A stretch of 64,000 bases of DNA, from the NCBI GenBank assembly GCA_035496255.1, contig DATJEU010000067.1, positions 14,201-78,200 of the forward strand, written 5' to 3'. Shown here piece by piece: positions 1 to 11,602 of this stretch; the stretch's first letter is position 1; each line of letters starts with the position of its first letter. A program made the translations under genes and the position numbers. Source of the stretch: Gp6-AA40 sp035496255 (GTDB lineage Bacteria; Acidobacteriota; Vicinamibacteria; Vicinamibacterales; UBA2999). The notes below the pieces were generated by a model. That model was given only the letters and a program-made list of their open reading frames with translations, was not told where the DNA came from and searched no databases.

Positions 1-221
1 GGGAGTGCCGCCGCGATCGATTCCACCAGTTGCTCCTGGCGCTGCACGTCAACCGGCGCGAACACCTCGTCGTCGTGGATGGCCTCGAGCAGTGCCTCGT
101 ATTGGTTCTCGCACTGCTCCTCGGCGTCGGAAAACGAGGGAACGTGACGCAGCTTGCCATCCAGTTCCAGCTTCTCCGCGCAGGCGTCGGCGAGTTCGAG
201 CAGTTCTTCGGAAGTCGGCAT
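1..221 (-). CDS. Hypothetical acidic protein, 3' end outside window
   Basis: An open frame starts with ATG at 221 and runs off the left edge, giving the first 73 residues. The N-terminus reads MPTSEELLELADACAEKLEL and the visible part is rich in Glu, Asp and Leu with few basic residues, suggesting a soluble helical protein. I recognise no domain and no signal peptide. Bases 222-457 upstream hold no other gene; they include a small perfect palindrome at 347-362. The frame is supported by codon-position GC bias typical of the neighbours, but with only the 5' part visible the function stays unknown. Confidence 0.5.
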   Translation of the reverse strand, partial: MPTSEELLELADACAEKLELDGKLRHVPSFSDAEEQCENQYEALLEAIHDDEVFAPVDVQRQEQLVESIAAAL

Positions 222-457
222 CCCGTTATGTTAGCGGGCGCGGCAAGATCAGGGCCGGCGATATGGGGGCCGGGGCTAAGGCCGGGCGCTGCGAGGTTCA
301 ACGTTGTGAGCGCGCGTTTCATCTCGCGACACGCGTGAGACACGTACCTCAGAAATCTGAGGCGGGCGACGCTCTCGGTCGCGTGTTTTCCCGGGCAATC
401 CGGTTCGCGCCCCTGAGCGCGACAGCGGGCCCGTGTCTTGCTATGGCCACGGGCACG

Positions 458-655
458 ATGAGCGCCACGATCCTGATGGAAAGAATTCGCGGAGAATTTC
501 TGGAAATGCCCGGCCTGCAGCTGACGCTGCCGCAGGCGCAGAAGCTATGGGGCCTCGACGCCACGGACTGCCGCCACGTGATCGACGCGCTGATCGAAGC
601 GTCGTTCCTGCGCTGGACGCCGTCAGGAACGCTCGTGCGCGCGACCCGCAACTAG
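458..655 (+). CDS. Small conserved protein, winged-helix-like
   Basis: A 65-residue protein is read from ATG 458 (an in-frame ATG at 443 would add five residues; neither has a clear Shine-Dalgarno sequence). The core contains RGEFLEMPGLQLTLPQAQKL followed by a helix-rich stretch and a C-terminal 'FLRWTPSGTLVR' that looks like the beta wing of a small winged-helix fold. Small proteins of this design are common in acidobacterial genomes as hypothetical genes; this similarity is from memory. Its last 33 bases overlap tail-to-tail with the end of the hemD-like gene on the other strand. A DNA-binding role is only inference. Confidence 0.6.
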   Translation: MSATILMERIRGEFLEMPGLQLTLPQAQKLWGLDATDCRHVIDALIEASFLRWTPSGTLVRATRN

Positions 656-1465
656 TTCCGCCGCCTCGCGCACCAGGAAGCCCATCTTCGGGTGCGACGG
701 TTCGAGTCGCGGTGGAATTCCCTGCTTCACCAGCTCCTCACTCGTCGTCGGGCCGATCGACGCGACCACGATGCGCCGCAGTGCCTCACGCGCGGCGGCC
801 GCGAGCTGCATCGCCTCGGCGACCTGCATCAGGTGCACGGCCTGCGTGCCGGTGGTAAACAGCACCACGTCGATCTCTCCCGCGACGAGGCGACGGATAG
901 CGTCTCGCAGGGGTTCGAGGTCTTCAGGCAGCGACCACTGATAGACAGGCACCCGTGTCACCAGCGCGCCACGCGACTCCAGCCCCGCGATGAGCTCCGG
1001 ATTGCTGGCGCCGTATTCCTGGACGGCCACACGGGTGGCGTGGAGGACATCGGCACCGGCCGTGTCAAGCGCGGCGAGCAGGTCACGCCACGTATTCGGC
1101 TCAGGCGCCGTGACCCACGCCGGCACGTGCAATTCACGCAACACCGCCAGCGGCTTGGGTCCACGGACGGCGACACGGACACGCGTCAGCGCATCGACGA
1201 ACGCATCACGCGCCTGACACACCCGGTCGGCTACGTCGATCCACGCGCGCGCCCCTACCCCGGTCAACAGGATGACGATGTCGAAGCCGCCAGCGATGAG
1301 CGCGCGTACCGCGTCCGCGGCAGCCGTGTTCGATTCGAGCGGAACCTCACGCATCGACGGCGCCGACACCGGCACGCCGCCGTAGGACGAGACGATTGAC
1401 GAAAGCTCGCGCGCGCGCCGGCTTTCGAGCACGAGGACGCGTGCTCCTCGAAACGATGGATTCAT
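623..1465 (-). CDS. hemD: Uroporphyrinogen-III synthase (HemD family)
   Basis: The 280-residue protein would cyclise hydroxymethylbilane to uroporphyrinogen III, the branch point to heme, siroheme and cobalamin, in the cytoplasm. The sequence has the two-lobed HemD pattern: an N-terminal lobe beginning 'GARVLVLESRRARELSSIV', a middle with 'DIVILLTGVGARAW' and 'PKPLAVLREL', and a C-terminal lobe with 'DVVLFTTGTQAVHLMQVA' and 'VVASIGPTTSEEL'. I chose ATG 1465 (MNPSFRG); a longer frame to 1507 only reads through intergenic repeat words. No other heme gene is adjacent, so the alternative is a HemD-like regulatory protein. Siroheme needed by the NirB encoded elsewhere in the window would depend on this step. 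Confidence 0.8.
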   Translation of the reverse strand: MNPSFRGARVLVLESRRARELSSIVSSYGGVPVSAPSMREVPLESNTAAADAVRALIAGGFDIVILLTGVGARAWIDVADRVCQARDAFVDALTRVRVAVRGPKPLAVLRELHVPAWVTAPEPNTWRDLLAALDTAGADVLHATRVAVQEYGASNPELIAGLESRGALVTRVPVYQWSLPEDLEPLRDAIRRLVAGEIDVVLFTTGTQAVHLMQVAEAMQLAAAAREALRRIVVASIGPTTSEELVKQGIPPRLEPSHPKMGFLVREAAELVAGRAHERS

Positions 1466-1618
1466 GACCATTCCCAACTCCCGACACCAACTCCCAACTC
1501 CCAACATGCGATGCCTTGCCCAACTCCCAGGTGCGTGTCGGGCACGTTTGGGAGTTGGCGTCGGTTTTGGGAGTTGGCTTCGATTCGCAGTTGGGAGTCG
1601 GGAATTACCGCGTAACCG
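1466..1618. repeat. Intergenic CCAACTCCC word repeat with inverted copies
   Basis: The gap between hemD and amt is filled with variants of CCAACTCCC on its left side and the complement GGGAGTTGG on its right. A perfect 10-bp stem pairs 1520-1529 with 1549-1558 and outer copies can extend it. There is no T-run, so it is not a classic terminator. The same word recurs near 7127, 22856, 53411 and 55088. Confidence 0.75.
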
Positions 1619-2851
<1,233 letters not shown>

Positions 2852-2981
2852 GGCACACCTCGGATAGGCACGTACGTCACGGTACGCAACGGGTCAGGTC
2901 ACGGAACGCGGCGTCCGAGGCGGCGTCGTGGGCGCCCCAGCCGGAGATCGCTTGGGATTCGCGGGGATCCTATAACAAAAA

Positions 2982-3001
2982 GGCCCGCCTGAAGGCGGGC
3001 C
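2982..3001 (-). terminator. Rho-independent terminator of the molybdo-hydroxylase operon
   Basis: A perfect 8-bp GC stem (GGCCCGCC / GGCGGGCC) with a 4-base loop is followed on the minus strand by TTTTTGTTA. It lies 24 bases after the stop of the minus-strand oxidoreductase gene. It is the only hairpin in the window that I find directly followed by a good T-run. Confidence 0.9.
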
Positions 3002-3025
3002 CGACGTATTCCCGATTCCTGTGCC

Positions 3026-5275
<2,250 letters not shown>

Positions 5276-5287
5276 CGCAATTGCTCC

Positions 5288-5782
5288 TTACTTCTGCGCC
5301 ACGCTGGCGGTTTGCGTCGTGCGCGCCGGCATCGCCGCCGCGCGCTTGATCGCCTGGCGGATGCGCAGGTAGGTGCCGCACCGACAGAGGTTGCCGTTCA
5401 TCGCCTGGTTGATCGCCGCATCGTCCGGCTTCGGATTCGACGCAAGCAGCGCCGCGGCGCTCATGATCTGGCCGGCCTGGCAGTAGCCGCACTGCGGCAC
5501 GTCCACTTCTTCCCACGCCAGTTGCAACGGATGCGTCGCGTCCGGCGAGAGGCCTTCGATCGTCGTGATCTTCGCGTTGTTCGCGAGCGTGGACATCATC
5601 GTCTGACACGAGCGCTGGGCGCGTCCGCCCACGTGCACCGTGCAGGCGCCACACTGGCCGATGCCGCAGCCGAACTTGGTCCCCTTCAGATTCAAGACGT
5701 CGCGCAGTACCCACAGCAGGGGCATGTCGCCGGGCACATCGACGGTCTTGCTCTGGCCGTTGACGGTCAAAGTGAAAGCCAT
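5288..5782 (-). CDS. (2Fe-2S)-binding small subunit of the molybdo-hydroxylase (IorA-like)
   Basis: This 164-residue protein carries the two [2Fe-2S] clusters that take electrons from the Mo subunit encoded 12 bases downstream. The N-terminal plant-ferredoxin domain has 'FGCGIGQCGACTVHV' and a later single Cys ('RSCQTM'); the C-terminal all-helical domain has 'CGYCQAGQIM' and 'GNLCRCGTY'. All eight cluster cysteines are present. It has no signal of its own and would be carried out by the Tat signal of its partner, as is known for this family. A GAGAG sequence precedes ATG 5782. The tail of about 15 residues after 'IKRAAAMPA' is poorly conserved. Confidence 0.93.
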   Translation of the reverse strand: MAFTLTVNGQSKTVDVPGDMPLLWVLRDVLNLKGTKFGCGIGQCGACTVHVGGRAQRSCQTMMSTLANNAKITTIEGLSPDATHPLQLAWEEVDVPQCGYCQAGQIMSAAALLASNPKPDDAAINQAMNGNLCRCGTYLRIRQAIKRAAAMPARTTQTASVAQK

Positions 5783-5885
5783 ACGTTTAACTCTCGGGGT
5801 GAAAGGGAGATCGCCGGAAACTCAGACGCGCTATTAGACAGGAGGAACAGGCCCGGCGCAAGTGCAGGGACGGGGCGCAGAAGCA

Positions 5886-5976
5886 CCGGCCTTCGGCCGG
5901 GGGCGGGTCTGACGACCCGCCCCTACGAAGGGTGGGGCGAGCCTTGTCAGGCTCGCCAGAGGACCCGACAGGGTCC
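5886..5976. repeat. Cluster of dispersed palindromes (families A and B)
   Basis: Three palindromic modules lie side by side. Stem CCGGCC-TTC-GGCCGG (5886-5900) shares its last base with a 10-bp stem GGGGCGGGTC-TGAC-GACCCGCCCC (5900-5923) followed by TAC; this bipartite form (family A) recurs at 19998-20037 and, inverted, at 48238-48278. Next is GGCGAGCC-TTGTCA-GGCTCGCC (5936-5957), family B, and GGACCC-GACA-GGGTCC (5961-5976). Confidence 0.85.
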
Positions 5977-6027
5977 CCTGACCGACGCGGCCACGGTCTC
6001 GCCACGCCTAGACCGCATAATGGCTCT

Positions 6028-7233
6028 GTGCAGGTTCGCGCACTGGCGATCGTGGCGGTCATCACGCTGATGCTCGCGACAGGTGTGCGCATCAGCGCGC
6101 TGCCGGACGATCAGGACGCACCGGCCGCGCCAGCGACGGCTCCGGCGCCGGACACGAGCGCCGACCAGCCGTCGCAAGCGCCGGTCGAGGAGCGCCTGGA
6201 GTTCTCCGACTGGCTGCGCGATTTCGTCGCCGAGGCGCGGTCACGCGGATTCAGCGACGATCTGGTCGCGCAGACGCTCTCAGGACTCGAGCCGCTGCCT
6301 CGCGTGATCGACAGCGATCGCAACCAGGCGGAGTTGAACCCCGGCTTCGCGCGATATCTCTCCGGCCGCCTGACGCCGACGATGATCCGCAACGGCCGGC
6401 TGATGGCCTCCAGGAACGCGACACTCCTCGGCCGCATCGAAAAGACGTACGGCGTGCCGCGCCGGATCCTGCTCGCCATCTGGGGCATCGAAACGAGGTA
6501 CGGCAAGGCGACGGGACGCACGCCGGTGTTTCAGGCGCTGGCAACACTCTCGTGGGAGGGCCGGCGCGGCGACTTCTTCCGCGGCGAGCTGTTCAACGCG
6601 CTGATGATGGTCGATCGCGGCTACATCGACGCGCGGACGATGACGGGATCGTGGGCGGGCGCGATGGGCCAGACGCAGTTCATGCCGTCGAGTTATCTCG
6701 AATACGCGGTCGACTTCGATCAGAACGGGCGTCGCGATATCTGGAAGTCCACGCCGGATGCGCTCGCGTCGATCGCCAACTACCTGAAAGGATACGGATG
6801 GGCGGCCGGACTCACGTGGGGTCGCGAAGTGCGCGTACCCGATGCCGCGCTTGCCACGATCACGGAGACGATCCCGAAGCGGCCGGAAGGGTGCTACGCG
6901 ATCCGCAACATGACCGAGCGCGTGCCGCTCGATCGCTGGCGCGAGCTCGGCGTCACCAACGTCGACGGCACGCCACTGCCGAGAGCCGATGCCAGCGCCG
7001 GGCTCGTCGACGTCGGCGACCGGAAGTTTCTCGTCTACCCGAACTATGACGCGATCCTCGGCTACAACTGTGCGCATTACTACGCGTTGTCGGTCGCGTT
7101 GCTTGGCGATCAAATCGCGAGCATCAACTCCCAACTCCCAAAGCCCAAAGCACAAACGTCACAGACACGAAGCACGTCATCGAGCCGAAAACCAAAAGCC
7201 CAAAGCCGAAAGCCGTCGAGGAGGACCCGTTGA
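6028..7233 (+). CDS. mltB: Lytic murein transglycosylase B (MltB/SLT_2 family)
   Basis: This 401-residue enzyme cleaves peptidoglycan between MurNAc and GlcNAc with formation of a 1,6-anhydro end in the periplasm. GTG 6028 starts a signal peptide (hydrophobic residues 5-19); a longer frame to 5932 only reads the upstream palindromes. The SLT_2 domain spans about 55-370, with the catalytic Glu155 in 'IWGIETRYG', and 'GSWAGAMGQTQFMPSSY' as second signature. There is no lipobox Cys, so it is probably soluble. The last ~30 residues (PKPKAQTSQTR...) are low-complexity, basic, and encoded by intergenic-type repeat words. CATAAT lies 6 bases before the GTG, compatible with a leaderless transcript. 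Confidence 0.92.
   Translation: MQVRALAIVAVITLMLATGVRISALPDDQDAPAAPATAPAPDTSADQPSQAPVEERLEFSDWLRDFVAEARSRGFSDDLVAQTLSGLEPLPRVIDSDRNQAELNPGFARYLSGRLTPTMIRNGRLMASRNATLLGRIEKTYGVPRRILLAIWGIETRYGKATGRTPVFQALATLSWEGRRGDFFRGELFNALMMVDRGYIDARTMTGSWAGAMGQTQFMPSSYLEYAVDFDQNGRRDIWKSTPDALASIANYLKGYGWAAGLTWGREVRVPDAALATITETIPKRPEGCYAIRNMTERVPLDRWRELGVTNVDGTPLPRADASAGLVDVGDRKFLVYPNYDAILGYNCAHYYALSVALLGDQIASINSQLPKPKAQTSQTRSTSSSRKPKAQSRKPSRRTR
7126..7213. repeat. Word repeat read as the MltB C-terminus
   Basis: CAACTCCCAACTCCCAAA runs into repeated AAGCCCAAAGC-type words up to 7213. They resemble the intergenic words found elsewhere but here remain in the open frame of mltB and encode its Lys/Pro/Ser-rich tail. 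Confidence 0.65.
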
Positions 7234-7643
7234 GCAGCACGCCCTATGAAAGCGCGACCTTGTTGATCCGGTTGTACGAACTGCGCCGCGAGCCGACCAT
7301 GCGCGATGCGCGCACGTGGTATGTGAGCAAGTTCCACGCGGAAACCGTGGATGATGTCGTGAAGGTGCTGGGCGGACCGGACAGCGGCCACTTCCGCATG
7401 GTCACCAGCTACTGGGACATGGCTTCCTCGTTCGTCCTGAACGGCGCGATCGACGAGAAGATGTTCGCCGACGCGAACGGCGAGCACACGATCGTGTTCG
7501 CCAAGATTCAGCCGGTGCTCGCCGACTATCGGGCAAAGATGGGCAACGCGCGCTATCTGGGCAGCCTCGAACAGCTCGTGATGAAGACCCCCGGGATCGC
7601 CGACAGGCTCGCGGGCATCCGCGAACGGTTCAAGCCGCGTTGA
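7230..7643 (+). CDS. Conserved hypothetical protein, coupled to mltB
   Basis: A 137-residue soluble protein without signal peptide or membrane segment. It starts at TTG 7230, overlapping the mltB stop as TTGA, with GAGGAGG (7218-7224) correctly placed upstream, so translation is probably coupled. Features are a helical N-terminus 'ATLLIRLYELRREPTMRDAR' with 'TWYVSKFHAE' after it, and a well-packed middle 'MVTSYWDMASSFVLNGAIDE'. I do not recognise a named domain. Similar short proteins occur as hypotheticals in Acidobacteriota (from memory). The function is unknown; its coupling to a cell-wall enzyme may simply reflect compact packing. Confidence 0.8.
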   Translation: MSSTPYESATLLIRLYELRREPTMRDARTWYVSKFHAETVDDVVKVLGGPDSGHFRMVTSYWDMASSFVLNGAIDEKMFADANGEHTIVFAKIQPVLADYRAKMGNARYLGSLEQLVMKTPGIADRLAGIRERFKPR

Positions 7644-7694
7644 TTCCCAACGACCCCGTGCAGGGCGGCTTCCTGGTTCGTGGACCCGCCGGCC

Positions 7695-7720
7695 GGCCGG
7701 TCTGAAAAGCAAGACCGGCC
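7695..7720. repeat. Palindrome related to family A
   Basis: A perfect 9-bp stem GGCCGGTCT / AGACCGGCC with an 8-base loop is followed by CTACAGG, like the TAC flank of family A. It lies between convergent genes. No T-run follows on either strand, so a terminator role is possible but not shown. Confidence 0.7.
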
Positions 7721-7769
7721 CTACAGGCACTCCGGCCAGCGGAATCCGCAGTCCGTAGCCAATCCGTCA

Positions 7770-9239
7770 TTACGCGATCTTGTCGTTGGGATTCGTGGAT
7801 TGGACGTTGGGCGGTGTCGACCTCGGCACCGTGATTCGGAAGGTACTACCGGCCGGTCCCGTGGACTCCAGGGTGAGCCGGCCGCCAGTCCGCTCCAGCG
7901 TTCCACGCGCGATCGACAAGCCCAGCCCGGAGCCGGTCGCGTGGGCGGTCGCGCGATAGAACCGATCGAAGATGCGGGCGCTCGCCTCGGGCGGGACGCC
8001 GGGACCGCTGTCGATCACGTCGATCGTCACCGCGCCCGGCGTTTCCACCTTCACGGTGATCCGTCCGCCGGGCGGCGTGAACTTGATCGCGTTGTCCACG
8101 AGGTTGATCAGCGCCTGACGCAGCACGACGCGATCCGCGAGCGCGTGCGGCGTGTCGCTCGCAGCGAGCGTCAACGTCTGCCCCTTCTCTTCCGCCAGGA
8201 CTTCGAGATGGTGCACGACGTCGCTGACCATCGATTCGAGGTCGATGTCCTCGCGCAGCGGCGTATCCTGTCCGGTCTGCGCGCGTGAGATCGTCAGCAG
8301 CCGATCGACCAGGCTCGCCAGGCGATCCGCTTCTTCCAGCATGCTGCCGATGATCCCGCGATAGGCGGCGCCGTCGCGCTGGCCGCGCAGCCCGACTTCT
8401 CCGACACTGCGGATCGCCGTCAGCGGCGTCCGCAATTCGTGAGACACGTCGGCGGTGAAGCGGCGCATCTGCTCGAACGACTCCTCCAGCCGCGCCAGCG
8501 TGTCGTTGAACACCGTCGCCAGCCGCCCCATCTCATCGTCGGGGTTGTGCACCGGCAGACGATCGCTCAGGCGTTCGACGGTAATGTGCTGCGCGCGATC
8601 GGTCATGCGCTCGATCGGCCGCAGCGCGCGACGTGCCAGCGCATAGCCGCCGAGACCCGCCACCGCGATCGCGATCGGAAATCCGAACGCGAGAATCGCC
8701 ACCAGCTGCCGCAGGTCCTGCCGCATCGCATCTTCGGAGCGGCCCACCTGCAGGATGTAGGGTTGATCGCGGATCTGGAAGCGACGCGTCGCCAGCCGAA
8801 TGTTGCCCGACTGTCCGGCGATCGCGAACGACTGGAAGACCATGCGATCGTCTTCAGGAAAGTCGGTGAGCTGAGTGCTGCCCGGGACCGAACTGCGCAC
8901 CGCCTCGTCGCTCATATACAGGCGAAGCCGGCCGTCGCCGGTCCACAACTGAATCCACGGCAACTCCTCGTCGCCGTAGGTGATCTGCGGCTCCATCCGC
9001 GTGTACACGTGCCCGCTCTCGTCGACGTCGATGGTGGCGGCGGCCCACTGAAACTCACGCCGCAGTTCCTGGTCGAGGCTGCGTGAGGCGTTGCGGCTGA
9101 CAAAGGCGTAGACGACGGCGATGTAGACGCTCAGGACGAGGACCATGGCGACGACATACCAGAGCGTCAGCTGGACGCGAACCGTATGCGATCGCCACCC
9201 GCCTTCGCGCTTCGCGCTCCGGCGGGCAAGCCCGCTCAT
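7770..9239 (-). CDS. Two-component sensor histidine kinase
   Basis: This 489-residue inner-membrane kinase would sense a periplasmic signal and phosphorylate the response regulator encoded just upstream. Layout: first membrane helix about 24-46, periplasmic loop 50-175 with no recognised sensor fold, second helix 178-202, HAMP 203-255, HisKA with phospho-acceptor His267 in 'SHELRTPLTAIRSVGEV', then HATPase with the N box 'LVDNAIKF', 'DSGPGVP' and 'GSGLGLSIA'. The architecture resembles CusS/heavy-metal kinases, but the loop has no Cys or His-rich metal site that I can see, so the signal is unknown. It is the second gene of a regulator-kinase pair, 28 bases after the regulator stop. Confidence 0.93.
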   Translation of the reverse strand: MSGLARRSAKREGGWRSHTVRVQLTLWYVVAMVLVLSVYIAVVYAFVSRNASRSLDQELRREFQWAAATIDVDESGHVYTRMEPQITYGDEELPWIQLWTGDGRLRLYMSDEAVRSSVPGSTQLTDFPEDDRMVFQSFAIAGQSGNIRLATRRFQIRDQPYILQVGRSEDAMRQDLRQLVAILAFGFPIAIAVAGLGGYALARRALRPIERMTDRAQHITVERLSDRLPVHNPDDEMGRLATVFNDTLARLEESFEQMRRFTADVSHELRTPLTAIRSVGEVGLRGQRDGAAYRGIIGSMLEEADRLASLVDRLLTISRAQTGQDTPLREDIDLESMVSDVVHHLEVLAEEKGQTLTLAASDTPHALADRVVLRQALINLVDNAIKFTPPGGRITVKVETPGAVTIDVIDSGPGVPPEASARIFDRFYRATAHATGSGLGLSIARGTLERTGGRLTLESTGPAGSTFRITVPRSTPPNVQSTNPNDKIA

Positions 9240-9267
9240 GACGCCACGCCGACGGCCAGGCCGTCCT

Positions 9268-9954
9268 TCATGGTTCTCCCTCGCGGAGCATGAAGCCGAC
9301 GCCGCGAATGGTGTGAATCAGCTTGACCGCGGTGCCGGCCAGGTCGATCTTCCGGCGCAGCCGCGCGATGTGCACGTCGATGACGTTGTCGAGCGGCGTC
9401 GTCCGCGACGTCTCCTTCCAGACGTCGCGCGCCAGCGTTTCGCGCGACACCACCTGCGCACCGTGACGCATCAGGTATTCGAGCAGCTCGAACTCGCGCA
9501 CGGTGAGCTCCACCGGCGTACCGGTGCGCGTCACTTTGCGGGTGATCAGGTCCATCTCGAGATCGCCGACCATCAGCCGCGGCACGTCCGACGAGCGGCC
9601 GCGTCGCGCCAGCGCCCGGATGCGCGCGAGGAGCTCGGCGAATGCGAACGGTTTGACCAGGTAATCATCGGCACCGGCGTCGAGGCCGCCGACGCGATCG
9701 TGCAGCGTGTCGCGCGCGGTCAACACCAGCACGGGCGTCTTGAGGCCGCGCTGCCGCAGCGCCGACAGGATCTCGAGGCCGTCGCGTCCGGGCAGGCCGA
9801 GGTCGAGCAGGATGATGTCGAAGCTCTCGGTGTTGACGCGAAAGAAGGCGGCTTCGCCCGTGCGCTCGACGGTCACGTCGTAGTGCTCCTCGGCGAGGCC
9901 GTCGCGCAGCGCGTCGGCCACCTTCAGTTCGTCCTCGACTACCAGGATTCGCAC
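9268..9954 (-). CDS. OmpR/PhoB-family response regulator
   Basis: A 228-residue regulator with an N-terminal receiver (1-118, acidic pocket at residues 7-9 and phospho-acceptor Asp51 in 'IILLDLGLPGRDGL', Lys in 'YLVKPFAFAELLARI') and a C-terminal winged helix (130-225, 'LTVREFELLEYLMRHGAQVV', 'VIDVHIARLRRKID'). GTG 9954 gives the canonical start VRILVVEDE; the frame open to 10008 would overlap the divergent gene's start and adds 18 non-homologous residues. It pairs with the kinase downstream. The 46-base gap to the divergent DUF169 gene must hold both promoters. Target genes cannot be named from the sequence. Confidence 0.95.
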   Translation of the reverse strand: MRILVVEDELKVADALRDGLAEEHYDVTVERTGEAAFFRVNTESFDIILLDLGLPGRDGLEILSALRQRGLKTPVLVLTARDTLHDRVGGLDAGADDYLVKPFAFAELLARIRALARRGRSSDVPRLMVGDLEMDLITRKVTRTGTPVELTVREFELLEYLMRHGAQVVSRETLARDVWKETSRTTPLDNVIDVHIARLRRKIDLAGTAVKLIHTIRGVGFMLREGEP

Positions 9955-10000
9955 GGTGTTCTGCGTCCATCCTAAATCACGTCTGGTAAGCTCCAGAGCC

Positions 10001-10708
10001 ATGGACAAGGCTCACGACCAGCAGCTTCTCGTCTCCGCCCTCGGGCTCAAGCGCTTACCGGTGGCGATCGCCTTCCGCGACGAGCCGCCGCCAGGCGTGC
10101 TGCCGCTCGAAGGCATGCAGCCTTCAACCTGCAGCTTCTGGCGGCTCGCGGCTGAAGGGCGCACGTTCTATACGGTGCCGGCCGATCACTACAACTGCCC
10201 GATCGGCAGCTACACCCATCACATCCCGCTGCCGCCGGCGCGCGAGCCGGAGCTGACGCAGACGCTGTCGCTGATGTCGGAGCTCGGCTACATCCGGCTC
10301 GAGGAAGTGCCGGCGGTGCCGCGGCTGCCGCACACGCCTGGCGTGATCGTCTACTCGCCGCTGGCGAGCGCACCGGTCGATCCCGACATCGTGCTGGTCG
10401 CCGGAAAACCGGGACGCATGATGCTGCTGCAGGAAGCCGCCATTCGGGCGCAGCAGACGACCGCACCGCTGATGGGGCGACCCACGTGTATGGCGATCCC
10501 CGTTTCGTTTACCAGCGATGCCGTGGTATCGAGTCTTGGATGCATCGGAAACCGCGTCTACACGTCGATTTCCGACGATGAGTTCTATACGGTGATCAGC
10601 GCGAAGGCGCTGGAGCCGATTGCCGCGCAGCTCGGGACGATCATCGCGGCCAACGCCACGTTGGAGGAGTATCACCAGGGACGCCGCGCCACGATCGCGA
10701 CGACGTAA
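10001..10708 (+). CDS. DUF169 family protein
   Basis: A 235-residue cytoplasmic protein of the DUF169 family (COG2043), which has no established biochemical role. The N-terminal 'LGLKRLPVAIAFRDEPPPGV' and the Cys-containing 'PSTCSFWRLAAEGRTFYTVP', 'HYNCPIGSYTHHIPLPP' and 'CIGNRVYTSISDDEFYTVI' are typical. Several conserved Cys could bind a metal or cluster, but that is only inference. ATG 10001 is preferred over an open frame to 9956 because the latter would overlap the divergent regulator's promoter. TAAGCT lies 8 bases before the ATG. Divergent placement from a two-component system hints that it may be a target of that system. Confidence 0.88.
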   Translation: MDKAHDQQLLVSALGLKRLPVAIAFRDEPPPGVLPLEGMQPSTCSFWRLAAEGRTFYTVPADHYNCPIGSYTHHIPLPPAREPELTQTLSLMSELGYIRLEEVPAVPRLPHTPGVIVYSPLASAPVDPDIVLVAGKPGRMMLLQEAAIRAQQTTAPLMGRPTCMAIPVSFTSDAVVSSLGCIGNRVYTSISDDEFYTVISAKALEPIAAQLGTIIAANATLEEYHQGRRATIATT

Positions 10709-10709
10709 A

Positions 10710-10800
10710 TTCAATGGACGAATTTACCGATTGACGAATCGACGAATTTGCGAGCCACCAAGCCGCCACAAGAGTTCGTCGATCGTCAATTCGTCGATGC
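10710..10800. repeat. GACGAATT word repeat forming an inverted repeat
   Basis: Words of the type GACGAATT occupy the gap. The arm 10730-10746 pairs with 10775-10790 over 16 bases with a single bulge. It starts two bases after the DUF169 stop and ends 15 bases before the next start codon. Confidence 0.75.
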
Positions 10801-10815
10801 GGCCATTCAACGCCT

Positions 10816-11547
10816 GTGAAATCCTGGCTGAAAACGCTCGCGGCACGCTTCGGGTACGTCGTCCATCGCTGGCCGCCAACACGGTTCGACGGCGTCGATG
10901 CGTCGCTCACGTTGTTGCGTGCATCCGGCTTCCGGCCGACGATCGTCATCGATGGCGGGGCCAATGTCGGTGAGTGGACGGAGATGGCGCGGCGACACTT
11001 CCCCACCGCCGCCTTTCACGCGATCGAACCGCAGCCGGGCTGTCGCGCCTCGCTCGATCGGATTGCGCAGGTGCCGCCACCTGTCAACGTGCACGCGGTC
11101 GCGATCAGCGGGCCCGCTGCCGCGCCGGTGTTCATGGTCGGCGCCGAGGGCAACACCGGCGGCTACGTCACCGAGGCCGGGACGCCCGGCGCGAGGCCGG
11201 TTCCCTCGGCGACGCTCGATGACCTGTTCGCCGACCGCATCACGGCTGCCGATCGCGTGCTGCTGAAACTCGATATCGAAGGCCACGAAGTGGCCGCGCT
11301 CTCGGGAGCCGAGCGCCTGTTGCCCAACGTCGAGGTGCTGCTGACCGAGTTCCGCACGTTTCGTCCTTACGATCTGTCCGGCTCGGCGACGTTCGCCAAC
11401 CTGTTCCGCTTCGTCGACGCGCGCGGTTTCGATCTCTACGACATCGCCGCGCTGCACGGCCGCGGCCGCGACCAGCGCTTGAGACTGGGAGACGTGATCT
11501 TCGTTCGTCGCGGGACGCCCCTGGTGACCGACAACGCGTGGGAGTGA
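10816..11547 (+). CDS. FkbM family methyltransferase
   Basis: A 243-residue SAM-dependent O-methyltransferase of the FkbM family, which usually modifies glycans or polyketides in the cytosol. The SAM site is seen in 'TIVIDGGANVGEWTEMARRH' (about 43-62), followed by 'FHAIEPQPGCRASL', and 'RVLLKLDIEGHEVAALSGAE', the acidic loop characteristic of FkbM. GTG 10816 is the only sensible start; no strong ribosome site is visible. It is not in an obvious polysaccharide cluster: the neighbours are a DUF169 gene and a convergent regulator, so the substrate remains open. The C-terminus 'LRLGDVIFVRRG' is the normal family end, so it is full length. Confidence 0.9.
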   Translation: MKSWLKTLAARFGYVVHRWPPTRFDGVDASLTLLRASGFRPTIVIDGGANVGEWTEMARRHFPTAAFHAIEPQPGCRASLDRIAQVPPPVNVHAVAISGPAAAPVFMVGAEGNTGGYVTEAGTPGARPVPSATLDDLFADRITAADRVLLKLDIEGHEVAALSGAERLLPNVEVLLTEFRTFRPYDLSGSATFANLFRFVDARGFDLYDIAALHGRGRDQRLRLGDVIFVRRGTPLVTDNAWE

Positions 11548-11602
11548 TCCGCGCGGAGTCAATCGAAGAGCCGAAGTTCGTTGCCTCCGTATTGTTCGTG
11601 GG

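Noticed and set aside
1466..1507. Longer hemD start at 1507
   Set aside because: The extra 14 codons read CCAACTCCC repeat words and have no family similarity; ATG 1465 gives a standard N-terminus.
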